Notes under the pieces: model-generated
Told to the model about the DNA's origin: nothing
Seen by the model: the letters and a program-made list of their open reading frames with translations, nothing else
The model's database searches: none
NCBI GenBank assembly: GCA_017436705.1
Contig: JAFSCP010000046.1
Coordinates: 91,505-155,504 of the forward strand
Direction: 5' to 3'
Origin: Bacillota bacterium
GTDB taxonomy: Bacteria; Bacillota; Clostridia; Peptostreptococcales; Anaerovoracaceae
Length of the DNA stretch: 64,000 nt
Program-made: the position numbers and the translations under genes
Part shown: piece by piece, positions 34,816 to 44,300 of the stretch
Position numbering within the stretch: position 1 is the first letter of the stretch
Layout of the letters: each line of letters begins with the position of its first letter

Positions 34816-35571
34816 GTGGTTACTGACACTGAAGCATTGGTTCTCAGGCAGGTGAAGACCCTGAACGGCCGCAGAATGCTCCTGCTTTTCACTAAAAAGT
34901 TCGGAAAAATCAGTGTTGGCACCAACATTACCGAAGGCGGCAAGAACAAATCGGCCCTGGCGGTACGCCCCTTTACTTACGGGCGGTACGAGCTTTTTAA
35001 AAGCAGGGAAAGCTATAATCTGAACAGCGGACAGGTGCTGCGAAGCTATTACAGCCTGGGTGAAGACCTGGATAAGTATATGGCTGCATCCTATGTTCTG
35101 GAGCTGACAGAAAAACTTCTTGCAGAGGATCTGCCTCAGCCAAGGCTGTTCAGCCTGCTGCTGGATTTCTTTGATGCCCTCGAAAAGCGCACTAAAAAGC
35201 ACGATACGCTGGTTATGGCATACATGGTAAAGGCTCTGGACATTATGGGAACAATGCCTGGTACCAGACAGTGCAGCGTGTGCGGGGCTGAGAACCCTCA
35301 GAGATTTTTCAGCGTAGAAGAGGGCGGAATGATTTGTCCGGATTGTGCACAGAATCTGCTCAAAGAACATAATAATGAACCGTTGATTTATGACACAAAT
35401 TTTGGTATAGTAAATATATTGAGGTATTTTCAGAAAGAGCCTCTGGCCTCATTTGAAAAGCTTGCTCTGGACGAGGAAATTCTGAAAAAACTCCGTGCCA
35501 TAATAAAAAGTTACATGGCATATCATTTAGACATAGGAAAACTGAAAAGCGAAGACTTTTCTTTTGAGTAA
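34816..35571 (+). CDS. recO: DNA repair protein RecO
   Basis: 251 residues, GTG start after AAGGAGG. OB domain about 1-80 (TDTEALVLRQVKTLNGRRMLLLFT), helical C-domain, and a zinc finger CSVCGAENP..CPDC near 153-177. Works in RecFOR loading of RecA. Confidence 0.95.
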   Translation: MVTDTEALVLRQVKTLNGRRMLLLFTKKFGKISVGTNITEGGKNKSALAVRPFTYGRYELFKSRESYNLNSGQVLRSYYSLGEDLDKYMAASYVLELTEKLLAEDLPQPRLFSLLLDFFDALEKRTKKHDTLVMAYMVKALDIMGTMPGTRQCSVCGAENPQRFFSVEEGGMICPDCAQNLLKEHNNEPLIYDTNFGIVNILRYFQKEPLASFEKLALDEEILKKLRAIIKSYMAYHLDIGKLKSEDFSFE

Positions 35572-35585
35572 TAGGAGGTATTAAA

Positions 35586-36323
35586 ATGGAAATTACATTA
35601 GAAAAAATCGAACTGGTAAAAGACAGAACAGGCGTATCCTATAAAGAAGCAAAAGAAGCTCTCGAAGCGGCAGAAGGCAGCGTTGTTGATGCTATCATCG
35701 CTATTGAAGAAACTATCGATGTGAAAAAGACAAACAAGGCCGGCGTTCTTGCAATGGACACAGTTGACAAGGTAAAGGAACTTGTAAAGAAGGGCAACAT
35801 CTCCAAAATCGCAGTTAAGAAGGACGAAGAAACAGTGGTTAACATCCCTGTAAACGTAGGTGTTGTAGGTGCACTGGTTGCTCCATGGGGCGTGCTTGCA
35901 GCAGCAATCGCAGCTTTTGGTTTCAAGTGCAAGATTGAGCTTACAACTGATGAAGGTAAGGTTATCGATATCAGCGAAAAGGCAGAAAATGCAGCAAACG
36001 ATATCAAGGAAAAGAGCTCCGTTGTTATCGATGAAGTAGTTGCAAAGGGTACTGTAGTTGTAAACAATGTCAAGGAAAAAGCCCCTGATGCATGGGAAGA
36101 TATCAAGGCAAAGAGCACAGAAGCTTATACAAATATCAAAGAAGCTGCTGAAGCTAAGATTGAACTTATGAAGAACAAGGGCGAAGAATCTTTTGACGAT
36201 TTCGAAGCAGTATTTGACGAAATCATCGGCGGAATTGAAGAAACTGCAGAAGAAGCCAAAGCAACAGTTGAAGAAAAAATCGATGAAATCGAAGAAAAAA
36301 TCGAAGAAAAAACTGAAGAATAA
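35586..36323 (+). CDS. DUF4342 protein with UBA-like N-terminus and acidic coiled tail
   Basis: 245 residues. Residues 1-42 are UBA/EF-Ts-like ([28 protein letters not shown]). DUF4342 core about 60-125 with a hydrophobic patch ([22 protein letters not shown]). The tail is a long E/K-rich helix ([14 protein letters not shown]). Conserved between recO and glyQS in some Clostridia. Function unknown. Confidence 0.8.
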   Translation: MEITLEKIELVKDRTGVSYKEAKEALEAAEGSVVDAIIAIEETIDVKKTNKAGVLAMDTVDKVKELVKKGNISKIAVKKDEETVVNIPVNVGVVGALVAPWGVLAAAIAAFGFKCKIELTTDEGKVIDISEKAENAANDIKEKSSVVIDEVVAKGTVVVNNVKEKAPDAWEDIKAKSTEAYTNIKEAAEAKIELMKNKGEESFDDFEAVFDEIIGGIEETAEEAKATVEEKIDEIEEKIEEKTEE

Positions 36324-36346
36324 TATACAAGGAGAATTTTTTTAAA

Positions 36347-37750
36347 ATGGACAACAGAGAAGTAACAATGGAAAAAATCGTTGCCCTGGCGAAAAACAGA
36401 GGTTTTGTTTTCCCGGGCTCAGAAATTTACGGCGGCCTTGCAAACACATGGGACTACGGTCCTCTTGGCGTTGAATTCAAGAACAACGTAAAGAAGGCAT
36501 GGTGGAGAAAATTCGTTCAGGAATCCAAGTACAATGTAGGTCTTGACGCAGCAATCCTCATGAACCCTAGAACATGGGTTGCATCCGGCCACGTAGGCGG
36601 TTTCTCCGACCCTCTCATCGACTGTAAGGAATGTAAATCCAGACACAGAGCTGACAAGTTAATCGACGAATTCCACCACGAAAAGGGAATCGAAATGGTA
36701 GTTGACGGCTGGTCCAACGAAAAGATGGAACAGTATATCGCAGAAAACAAGATTGCTTGTCCTGACTGCGGTAAGTCCAACTTCACAGGTATCAGACAGT
36801 TCAACCTGATGTTCAAGACTTTCCAGGGCGTAACTGAAGACTCCAAGGCAGAAATTTTCTTAAGACCTGAAACTGCACAGGGTATTTTCGTAAACTTCAG
36901 AAACGTTCAGAGAACTGCAAGAAAGAAAGTACCTTTCGGTATCGCACAGATCGGTAAGTCTTTCAGAAACGAAATCACTCCAGGTAACTTTACTTTCAGA
37001 ACAAGAGAATTCGAACAGATGGAACTTGAATTCTTCTGCAAGCCTGGTACAGACCTTGAATGGTTTGCATACTGGAAAGAATACTGCGTGAACTTCTTAA
37101 AGAGCCTTAACATGAACATGGATAAGCTGAGAACAAGAGATCACGAACAGGAAGAACTTTCCCACTACTCCAATGCAACTACTGACATCGAATACCTCTT
37201 CCCATTCGGATGGGGCGAACTCTGGGGTATTGCTGACAGAACTGACTTTGACCTTACTCAGCACATCAACACTTCCGGTCAGGATCTGAGCTATGTTGAC
37301 TCTGAAACAGGCGAAAAGTATGTTCCATACGTAATCGAACCATCACTTGGTGCAGACAGAGTTGCTCTGGCTTTCCTTGTTGACGCATATCATGAAGAAG
37401 TTTTAACTGACGCAAACGGTAAGGAAGACGTGAGAACAGTTATGAAGTTCCACCCTGCACTTGCACCTTTCAAGGCAGCAGTACTTCCACTGGCAAAGAA
37501 ATTATCACACGTTGCAGAACCTATCCACGAAGAACTTTCCAAGTACTTCATGGTTGACTACGATGCAGCAGGTTCAATCGGCAAGAGATACAGAAGAGAA
37601 GATGAAATCGGTACTCCATTCTGCATCTGCGTAGACTTCGATACTGAAACTGACGGCTGCGTAACAGTACGTGACAGAGATACTATGGAACAGGTAAGAA
37701 TTCCTGTAAGCGAAGTACGCGCATATATCGAAGAAAGATTAGCTTTTTAA
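36347..37750 (+). CDS. glyQS: glycyl-tRNA synthetase, single-chain class II (GlyQS)
   Basis: 467 residues, the archaeal/eukaryotic-type homodimeric enzyme rather than GlyQ+GlyS. Motif-like segments: [20 protein letters not shown] near 27, zinc-site cysteines DCKECKSRH near 86 and ACPDCGKSN near 138, [12 protein letters not shown] near 172, [10 protein letters not shown] near 330, and the anticodon domain after 370. No T-box leader in the 23-bp gap. Confidence 0.96.
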   Translation: MDNREVTMEKIVALAKNRGFVFPGSEIYGGLANTWDYGPLGVEFKNNVKKAWWRKFVQESKYNVGLDAAILMNPRTWVASGHVGGFSDPLIDCKECKSRHRADKLIDEFHHEKGIEMVVDGWSNEKMEQYIAENKIACPDCGKSNFTGIRQFNLMFKTFQGVTEDSKAEIFLRPETAQGIFVNFRNVQRTARKKVPFGIAQIGKSFRNEITPGNFTFRTREFEQMELEFFCKPGTDLEWFAYWKEYCVNFLKSLNMNMDKLRTRDHEQEELSHYSNATTDIEYLFPFGWGELWGIADRTDFDLTQHINTSGQDLSYVDSETGEKYVPYVIEPSLGADRVALAFLVDAYHEEVLTDANGKEDVRTVMKFHPALAPFKAAVLPLAKKLSHVAEPIHEELSKYFMVDYDAAGSIGKRYRREDEIGTPFCICVDFDTETDGCVTVRDRDTMEQVRIPVSEVRAYIEERLAF

Positions 37751-37762
37751 TGAGGTAAAATA

Positions 37763-39910
37763 ATGACACAATTCGTGTACTCCTTTAACGAAGGCTCCAA
37801 AGAGATGAAGGACATTCTTGGAAGCAAAGGAGCGAATCTGGCGGAAATGACAGGTATCGGCCTGCCCGTACCTTTTGGTTTTACCATTTCCACAGAAGCC
37901 TGCCGCAGATTCTTCGATGAAAACCAGAGTCTGGGCAAGGATCTGGAAGAAGCAATATCAGAAAAAATCACAGAACTTGAAAATGTAACAGGGAAGGTTT
38001 TCGGCTCAGCTGAAAACCCTCTCCTTGTTTCTGTGCGTTCAGGTGCACCGGTGTCCATGCCGGGCGTACTGGACACAATACTTAACATTGGTTTAAATGA
38101 TGAAACTGTAATCGGACTGGCGGCTCTCACTGAAAGCCGCCGTTTTGCCTTTGACAGTTACAGCCGGTTTATCAGGATGTTTGCAGTTTCTGCATTGAAT
38201 ATCCCTGCAGAGGAATTTGCAGAAGCCTTTGGAAAAGTGATGGAAGAAGCAGGTGCGGGAACTGATCTGGACCTTACTGCAGAAGACTTTGAAAAGATTG
38301 TTGAAAAATACAAGGAAATTGTAAAATCAGCAACAGGAAAGGATTTTCCGCAGAACCCTCAGATTCAGCTTTTTGAAGCGGTCAAGGCAGTTTTCAGATC
38401 ATGGTGCAGCGATAAGGCTGCTGCGTACAGAAAGCTCCATAAAATTCCGCATGCCATGGGAACTGCAGCTAATGTACAGGCAATGGTTTTCGGAAACATG
38501 GGCAGCAATTCATGCACAGGTGTTGCTTTCACAAGAGACCCTGAAACCGGTGAGAAGGTTCTGGCCGGCAAATTCCTTGTGAATGCCCAGGGTGAAGATG
38601 TGATGCACAGCGTAAGAAAACCGCTTCATATCAGAGAAATTGAAGATGTTTTCCCTGAAAGCCACAAAGTTCTTGTGAGAATTTCAGAACTTCTTGAAAG
38701 ACATTACAAAGATGTGCAGGACATAGAGTTCACCATCGAAAATAATAAAATTTATATGCTTCAGACAAGAGGTGGCCGCAAGTCTGCATGTGCTGCTGTG
38801 AAGACTGCAGTTGACATGGCTGAAGAGGGTCTTATCGACAAATCAACAGCAATTGCAAGAGTTGAGCCTGCCCACATTGAACAGCTTCTTGAGAAAGGAA
38901 GTGTTTCAGAAGATTTCAGCAGACTTATGGAGTGGGCTGATGAAATAAGGGATCTTAAAGTAAGGGCAGATGCTGACAATGGTCTTGAAGCTGCACTTGC
39001 TGTTAAGTATGGCGCAGATGGAATAGGCATCTGCAGGACTGAGCACATGTTTTTTGGCGACGAAAGACTTCCTGTGTTCAGAAAGATGATTCTGGCAGAC
39101 AATGATGAAGAAAAAACCGCTGCGCTGGCAGTTCTCAGAACTTTCCAGCAGAGCGATTTCAAAGATATATTCAAGGTAATGGGCGACCGCCCTGTGACAA
39201 TCAGGCTACTTGACCCATTCATGCCATCTATTATGGCCGGAGAAACTGATGAAGAGAATCCGCTTCTGGGAAACCGTGGCTGCCGTCTGGCAATTATGAC
39301 ACCTGAGATTGCAGAGATGCAGACAGAAGCGATTATCTGCGCTGCTCTTGAAGTCAAGGCAGAGTACGGCATTGAAATTGTGCCGGAAATTATGGTGCCG
39401 CTGGTAAGTACAGCAGCTGAGTTTGAAGCAGTTAAAAAGATGATTGTATCAACTGCAGACCGCTGCATTGCAGAGTCCGGAATGACTCTTGATTATCTGG
39501 TGGGTACGATGATCGAAACACCGCGTGCGGCACTTACTGCCGATGAAATTGCTGAAAATGCAGACTTTTTCTCAATCGGTACAAATGACCTGACTGAGAT
39601 GACATTCGGCTTGTCGCAGGCAGATACTGCTGATATGGTTGCAGAGTATACAAGGCAGGGAATACTGGATGCCAATCCGTTCAGAACCCTTGATATGAGA
39701 GGTGTCGGCAGACTGATAAAGACTGCATGCGAGCTGGGCAGACAGGTGAAGCCTCGCCTGAGAATCGGCCTTTGCGGGGTGCACGGCGGTGATCCTGATT
39801 CAATTGAATTCTGCCACGAGGCAGGAATGCAGTACGTTTCATGCCATCCTGCGAAAGTTCCTGTGGCAATACTTGCTGCAGCAAGAGCCGCTGTAAAAAG
39901 CACAAAATAA
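37763..39910 (+). CDS. pyruvate,phosphate dikinase-like protein lacking the phosphohistidine domain
   Basis: 715 residues; PPDK is normally about 870-880. The N-terminal ATP-grasp part is present (GSKGANLAEMTGIGLPVPFG, SVRSGAPVSMPGVLDTILN, AFTRDPETGEKVL, IYMLQTRGGRKSA). The C-terminal PEP/pyruvate barrel is present (GADGIGICRTEHMFF, GDRPVTIRLLDPF, catalytic Cys in GLCGVHGGDP). Between them, where TRGGMTSHAAVVARG should stand, the chain goes from HIEQLLEKG straight to EDFSRLMEWADEIR (about 376-392). So the swivelling His domain of about 130-160 residues is absent without frame loss. It cannot work by the standard PPDK mechanism unless the domain is supplied in trans. Confidence 0.85.
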   Translation: MTQFVYSFNEGSKEMKDILGSKGANLAEMTGIGLPVPFGFTISTEACRRFFDENQSLGKDLEEAISEKITELENVTGKVFGSAENPLLVSVRSGAPVSMPGVLDTILNIGLNDETVIGLAALTESRRFAFDSYSRFIRMFAVSALNIPAEEFAEAFGKVMEEAGAGTDLDLTAEDFEKIVEKYKEIVKSATGKDFPQNPQIQLFEAVKAVFRSWCSDKAAAYRKLHKIPHAMGTAANVQAMVFGNMGSNSCTGVAFTRDPETGEKVLAGKFLVNAQGEDVMHSVRKPLHIREIEDVFPESHKVLVRISELLERHYKDVQDIEFTIENNKIYMLQTRGGRKSACAAVKTAVDMAEEGLIDKSTAIARVEPAHIEQLLEKGSVSEDFSRLMEWADEIRDLKVRADADNGLEAALAVKYGADGIGICRTEHMFFGDERLPVFRKMILADNDEEKTAALAVLRTFQQSDFKDIFKVMGDRPVTIRLLDPFMPSIMAGETDEENPLLGNRGCRLAIMTPEIAEMQTEAIICAALEVKAEYGIEIVPEIMVPLVSTAAEFEAVKKMIVSTADRCIAESGMTLDYLVGTMIETPRAALTADEIAENADFFSIGTNDLTEMTFGLSQADTADMVAEYTRQGILDANPFRTLDMRGVGRLIKTACELGRQVKPRLRIGLCGVHGGDPDSIEFCHEAGMQYVSCHPAKVPVAILAAARAAVKSTK

Positions 39911-39937
39911 AATTCAAAGCAACGGAGGAAAATCAGA

Positions 39938-40414
39938 ATGATTTCACTTTGGGGTACAACCTGGGGTAACATACTTATGACATTTTTAATCTCCATGGTT
40001 CCGGTTCTGGAGCTGAGAGGTGCCATCCCTCTTGGTGTTGCAGCGGGACTGGATATACCTGTTGCCCTGGCAGTTGCAATCGTCGGCAATCTGGTACCGG
40101 TGCCGTTCATAATCATTTTCATCCGTAAGATATTCAAATGGATGCAGTCAAAGAACCAGTGGCTGGCCGGCATTGTTCACAGGATGGAAGCCAAGGCCGA
40201 AGCGAAGAAAGAACAGGTTCTCAGATACGAATTCTGGGGGCTGATGATTCTGGTAGCAATCCCTCTTCCGGGAACAGGTGCCTGGACTGGCGCTCTGGTT
40301 GCGGCCATGCTGGACATGCAGCTGAAACGTGCACTGCCCGCAATAATAGTGGGAGTAGTGACAGCGGGACTGATTGTGACCATAGCAACATACGGGGTGA
40401 CCGTGATAATATAG
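39938..40414 (+). CDS. small multidrug export protein family membrane protein
   Basis: 158 residues of the Sm_multidrug_ex family (PF06695). Four membrane segments; MVPVLELRGAIPLGVAAGLD near 20 and ILVAIPLPGTGAWTGALVAAML near 103 are the two signature repeats. CGGAGG upstream. Transport role not established. Confidence 0.85.
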   Translation: MISLWGTTWGNILMTFLISMVPVLELRGAIPLGVAAGLDIPVALAVAIVGNLVPVPFIIIFIRKIFKWMQSKNQWLAGIVHRMEAKAEAKKEQVLRYEFWGLMILVAIPLPGTGAWTGALVAAMLDMQLKRALPAIIVGVVTAGLIVTIATYGVTVII

Positions 40415-40419
40415 CAAGC

Positions 40420-40469
40420 AAAAGCACAGCAACTACAGATAAATATCTGCAGAGTTGCCGTGCTTTTTT
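40420..40469 (+). terminator. terminator of the yqfC-to-exporter operon
   Basis: AAAAGCACAGCAACT / AGTTGCCGTGCTTTTTT, long arms with one mismatch, T-tract. Confidence 0.85.
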
Positions 40470-40496
40470 AGTAATTGCTGTTGGAAAGAAGGTAAT

Positions 40497-40740
40497 GTTT
40501 TCGGGAATGCCAGTTTTGTTTTCCTGGAGAAAACATTTTGCCTGTTCCGGAAAATTCCAGCTCTTTTTTGACTCTGCGTACACAATAAATGGATATAATT
40601 GTAAATTTTATGATTGTGCTCCGCAAATTATCGACACAATTCACAATGAAACGACAATGTCCGACACCCTGATTTGCAGCAGTTTTCTGAAACTATCAGT
40701 TTGTTTTCGCACAGAAAACAAACAACCCCTTCGGGAAAAC
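40497..40740. repeat. composite dyad element, copy 2 (two GTTTTC/GAAAAC units)
   Basis: Unit B: GTTTTC at 40497 and 40518, GAAAAC at 40529, GAAAAT at 40550. Unit D: GTTTTC at 40682 and 40703, GAAAAC at 40714 and 40735; another GAAAAC at 40757. Steps are 21, 11 and 21 bp in both, as in the element at 13550-13783. Between the units CGACA occurs at 40632, 40652 and 40662. The gap (40415-40786) holds no gene; it lies between two 3' ends. A near-direct repeat GGAAAACCG..TCAGTA.AAT follows at 40734-40777. Confidence 0.85.
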
Positions 40741-40786
40741 CGTCAGTACAATTCAGGAAAACCGCGTCAGTATAATATGCCAGAAC

Positions 40787-41329
40787 TTAAGGTTCCACAA
40801 ATGGTACTCCCAGCACATCGGCAACTGAGAGGGCCAGGTTTTCTCCTATACGTTCGATGTTTGATGTAATCCAGTTGGCATCGTCCACATTGTCGTGGTA
40901 GGCCACTTCAACCAGCACTGCAGGAGCAGCAGTTCGACGTAATTCGACAAGGTCAACAGTCGGAATAGCCTTTACCAGATCCGGCTGCGGGTAGATGAGT
41001 CTGAGATTGTTGGCGAAGATTTCTGCTGCGGCACGGCTGCGGCTGCTGTCACGGTAATAATAAACATTGGGCCCCTGGATAAGTCCTGCCAGATTTTCGG
41101 GAGCTGCGTTGGAGTGGATTGCCAGATGGAAATCCGGATCTTCGTCATTGGAATCCCTTATGGAATCCAGTACGCTGCCGCCCGGATTATTCCGCTCAAA
41201 ATCAATGTCGCTTGCTCTGAGAAAAGGTACCATTGCATCGGCGATAAGATTTGTATAATACTCCTCAGTGCCACCTGTAACGTACTGATTGAACTCCTGG
41301 GTTGAGGGGCTGAGATAAACATCTGCCAT
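40787..41329 (-). CDS. N-acetylmuramoyl-L-alanine amidase (Amidase_3 family), no signal peptide
   Basis: 180 residues. FHLAIHSNAAP near 67 and VLVEVAYHDN near 137 match the catalytic His and Glu of the zinc amidase fold. The first zinc position reads VYLSPSTQEFN instead of DPGHGG, as in a divergent branch of the family. No signal peptide or cell-wall domain, so it may act through a holin, in lysis, or in the cytoplasm. GGAGGTG before ATG. Confidence 0.82.
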   Translation of the reverse strand: MADVYLSPSTQEFNQYVTGGTEEYYTNLIADAMVPFLRASDIDFERNNPGGSVLDSIRDSNDEDPDFHLAIHSNAAPENLAGLIQGPNVYYYRDSSRSRAAAEIFANNLRLIYPQPDLVKAIPTVDLVELRRTAAPAVLVEVAYHDNVDDANWITSNIERIGENLALSVADVLGVPFVEP

Positions 41330-41461
41330 TTAAACACCTCCGTTTTGCTTTATAAATGATTGGCTTACAATACTATCATTCTATGCCGGCAGCGGGAAAA
41401 GGGTGCACTGCAAAAAATGTCAGAAAAATAAATGTATACACTGTTTAAACCAACCTTTTCA

Positions 41462-41490
41462 TTGAAATGGAGACTTTAATGTGATAAAAT
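41462..41490 (+). promoter_or_regulatory. sigma-A promoter of typA
   Basis: TTGAAA at 41462-41467, 17-bp spacer, TAAAAT at 41485-41490. The leader is about 98 nt. The rest of the 265-bp gap shows nothing else I can name. Confidence 0.65.
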
Positions 41491-41594
41491 TACTTAAATT
41501 GGGTTACTGGGGACTTTTTCCGGAAAAACCTGATAAATTATATGATTAGCGTAAAAATTTCAATAGATTTTCAAGAAAGAAGGTCATCTTAATA

Positions 41595-43475
41595 ATGAGC
41601 CAGAAAGAAAAAATTATAAACATTGCAGTAATCGCCCACGTAGATGCGGGCAAATCAACTTTAGTAGACGCCTTCCTCAATCAGAGCGGCGTTTTCAGAG
41701 CAAATGAAGAAATCGTTGACTGTGTAATGGACAGTGACGACATCGAAAGAGAAAGAGGTATTACCATCTACTCCAAGAACTGTTCCGTTATGCACAATGA
41801 TGTAAAAATCAATATCGTGGACACTCCGGGTCATGCTGATTTCAGTTCCGAAGTAGAACGTATCATGAAAACTGTTGACACAGTAATTCTGCTGGTTGAC
41901 TCCAGCGAAGGTCCGATGCCGCAGACAAGATTCGTACTGAAAAAATCACTGGAACAGGGTCTTAATCCTATCCTTTTTATCAACAAGCTGGATAAGAAGG
42001 ATGCACGTATCGACGAAGTTGTTGACGAGGTTTATGAACTTTTCATGGATCTGGAAGCAAACGATGAGCAGCTGGATTTCCCTATCGTTTATGGTATTGC
42101 ACGTCAGGGCATTGCAGTAAAGGATCCGCAGGAAGTGCTCGGTATGGAAATCGGCGAAGGCGAAGCCAAGATCAAGAAGAGTCCTACAGGCTACAACGGT
42201 CTCAGCCTGGAACCTCTTTTCGACACAATTATCCAGCATTGCAAGCCTTATCCTGATCTTAACGATGAACCTCTCCAGCTTCAGGTTTCCAGCCTTGCTT
42301 ATGATGATTATATCGGAAGACTTGGTATCGGCCGTGTGACAAAGGGTAAGATCAGAGAAGGCCAGACTGTAGCAGTTGCAAAGGAAGACGGCAGCATCGT
42401 ACAGCGTAAGGTAAACCAGGTATTCGTTTACAGAGGTCTTAAGAGAATGGCCGCAGAAGAAGTTGAAGCAGGCGACATTGTAGTAGTTTCCGGTATTTCT
42501 GATATTTCTATCGGCGAAACAATCTGCGACCCACAGAATCCTGAGCCGATGGAAATGATCCATATCGAAGAGCCTACACTTTCCATGAACTTCATGGTAA
42601 ACAAGTCACCGTTCGCAGGTAAGGTTGGTAAGTTCGTAACTTCCAGACATATCCGCGAAAGACTGAACAAGGAACTTGAAGTAAACGTAGGTCTGGTGGT
42701 TGAAGAAACTGATTCCACAGACAGCTTCAAGGTTTCAGGCCGCGGTGAACTTCACCTTTCTATCCTCATTGAAAATATGAGACGTGAAGGTTACGAACTG
42801 GCTGTTTCCAAGCCTGAAGTAATCCTCAGAAAGGACGAAAACGGCAGAACTCTGGAGCCGATCGAAGAAGTAGTAATTTCTGTTCCTGATGAATATGCGG
42901 GAACTGTAATCAATAAACTGAATATCAGAAAGGGTCTGATGAAGCAGATGTCCGGTGAAAACGGATACTCCAGAATTGAATACCTTGTACCTACAAGAGG
43001 CCTTTTAGGTTACAGAAGCGAATTTATCAACGATACCCGCGGCGAAGGCACCATGGTAAGAAGATTTGACTGCTTCGATGAGTACAAGGGTGACATTCCG
43101 CAGAGAGTCAACGGCGTTGCAATCGCGCAGGAACCTGGTACATGTACACCATATGCACTTTTCAACATCGGTGAACGTGTGCAGATGTTCGTAGAACCGG
43201 GCACCAAGGTTTACGAAGGTATGATTGTGGGTATGAACTCAAGAAACGACGACATGGTTGTAAATCCTTGCAAGGCAAAGAAAGTGAGCAACATGCGTGC
43301 AGCAGGTTCTGACGATGCAATCAAGCTTTCACCGCACAGAGTTTTCACTCTTGAAGAGGCACTGGAATTCATCAACGACGATGAACTGGTTGAAATCACA
43401 CCTGATGATATCAGAATCCGTAAAAAGATTCTCAACGAGCTTGAAAGAAGAAGAAGCGGCAGAGTTTACGAATAA
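41595..43475 (+). CDS. typA: translational GTPase TypA/BipA
   Basis: Ribosome-binding GTPase for 50S assembly and stress adaptation, 626 residues. G1 AHVDAGKST near 13, G2 ERERGITI near 50, G3 DTPGHADF near 76, G4 NKLDK near 130; EF-G-like domains III and V and the BipA C-terminal domain with LVPTRGLLGYRSEF near 455. AAGAAGG upstream. Confidence 0.97.
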   Translation: MSQKEKIINIAVIAHVDAGKSTLVDAFLNQSGVFRANEEIVDCVMDSDDIERERGITIYSKNCSVMHNDVKINIVDTPGHADFSSEVERIMKTVDTVILLVDSSEGPMPQTRFVLKKSLEQGLNPILFINKLDKKDARIDEVVDEVYELFMDLEANDEQLDFPIVYGIARQGIAVKDPQEVLGMEIGEGEAKIKKSPTGYNGLSLEPLFDTIIQHCKPYPDLNDEPLQLQVSSLAYDDYIGRLGIGRVTKGKIREGQTVAVAKEDGSIVQRKVNQVFVYRGLKRMAAEEVEAGDIVVVSGISDISIGETICDPQNPEPMEMIHIEEPTLSMNFMVNKSPFAGKVGKFVTSRHIRERLNKELEVNVGLVVEETDSTDSFKVSGRGELHLSILIENMRREGYELAVSKPEVILRKDENGRTLEPIEEVVISVPDEYAGTVINKLNIRKGLMKQMSGENGYSRIEYLVPTRGLLGYRSEFINDTRGEGTMVRRFDCFDEYKGDIPQRVNGVAIAQEPGTCTPYALFNIGERVQMFVEPGTKVYEGMIVGMNSRNDDMVVNPCKAKKVSNMRAAGSDDAIKLSPHRVFTLEEALEFINDDELVEITPDDIRIRKKILNELERRRSGRVYE

Positions 43476-43493
43476 AGAATTGGTGGTATAAAT

Positions 43494-44282
43494 ATGGATA
43501 TAAACCAGAAACTGATGAATTTGCTTGAACATGGCATTGCAACTGTTGTGGTACTTCTGGCAGGTCTGCTTCTTATAAAGTTCATTCTGGGAATGACGAA
43601 GAAGACACTGAAAAAGACTTCGCTGGATGGAGCAATCCACACCTTCATAATCAGCGCCATGCGTATTGTACTGTATATCATTCTTGTGGTGGTCCTTCTG
43701 GGCGTACTGGAAGTACCGACTACACCGCTTATTACAGTACTGGGTGCCGGTGGTGCAGCTATTGCACTGGCACTGAAAGACAGCCTTGGCAATATCGCCG
43801 GCGGTCTGCTTATTTTAGTCAATCAGCCTTTCAGAAAAGGCGATGAGATAGATATTGACGGAACTTATGGTGAGGTGGAACAGATAGACCTTTTTGTTAC
43901 CACTCTCAGAACCTACGACAACAAGGTTATCACCATCCCGAACGGCAGTATCAACACTTCCGTTATTGTCAACTATTCACTGCGCGAAAGACGCAGGGTA
44001 GACTGCAAATTCGGAATTTCTTATGATTCGGATCTGGCACTTGCAAAATCCGTCCTTTTGGAAGTTGCCGCGTCCAATCCTGATATTTACAAGGATCCCG
44101 CTCCTTTTGCAGGTGTGGCTTCGCACGGTGAAAGCAGTGTGGTCCTGGACCTTAAAGTCTGGTGTGATACTGACAAGTATTACTCAGTGAAGTACTACCT
44201 GACTGAGCAGGTCAAACTGGCATTTGATGAAGCAGATATTTCAATACCTTATCCGCAGATGGACGTACGCGTGATTAAGTAA
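43494..44282 (+). CDS. mscS: MscS-family mechanosensitive channel
   Basis: 262 residues; three N-terminal membrane segments, TM3/pore VLGAGGAAIALALKDSLGNIAGGLLI near 82-107, beta domain with QPFRKGDEIDIDGTYGEVEQIDLFVT near 111-136, and alpha/beta C-domain ending FDEADISIPYPQ. Releases solutes on hypo-osmotic shock. 18 bp after typA and 18 bp before pyc. Confidence 0.93.
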   Translation: MDINQKLMNLLEHGIATVVVLLAGLLLIKFILGMTKKTLKKTSLDGAIHTFIISAMRIVLYIILVVVLLGVLEVPTTPLITVLGAGGAAIALALKDSLGNIAGGLLILVNQPFRKGDEIDIDGTYGEVEQIDLFVTTLRTYDNKVITIPNGSINTSVIVNYSLRERRRVDCKFGISYDSDLALAKSVLLEVAASNPDIYKDPAPFAGVASHGESSVVLDLKVWCDTDKYYSVKYYLTEQVKLAFDEADISIPYPQMDVRVIK

Positions 44283-44300
44283 TTTTTTAGGGAGAAGAAA

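Noticed and set aside
36324..36346. T-box leader for glyQS
   Set aside because: The gap is only 23 bp; no T-box can fit.
38761..40173. Two minus-strand ORFs (235 and 226 codons) across the PPDK-like gene and exporter
   Set aside because: Shadows of conserved coding sequence on the + strand.
40138..40869. 243-codon + strand ORF
   Set aside because: Out-of-frame with the exporter and then through the terminator and repeat element.
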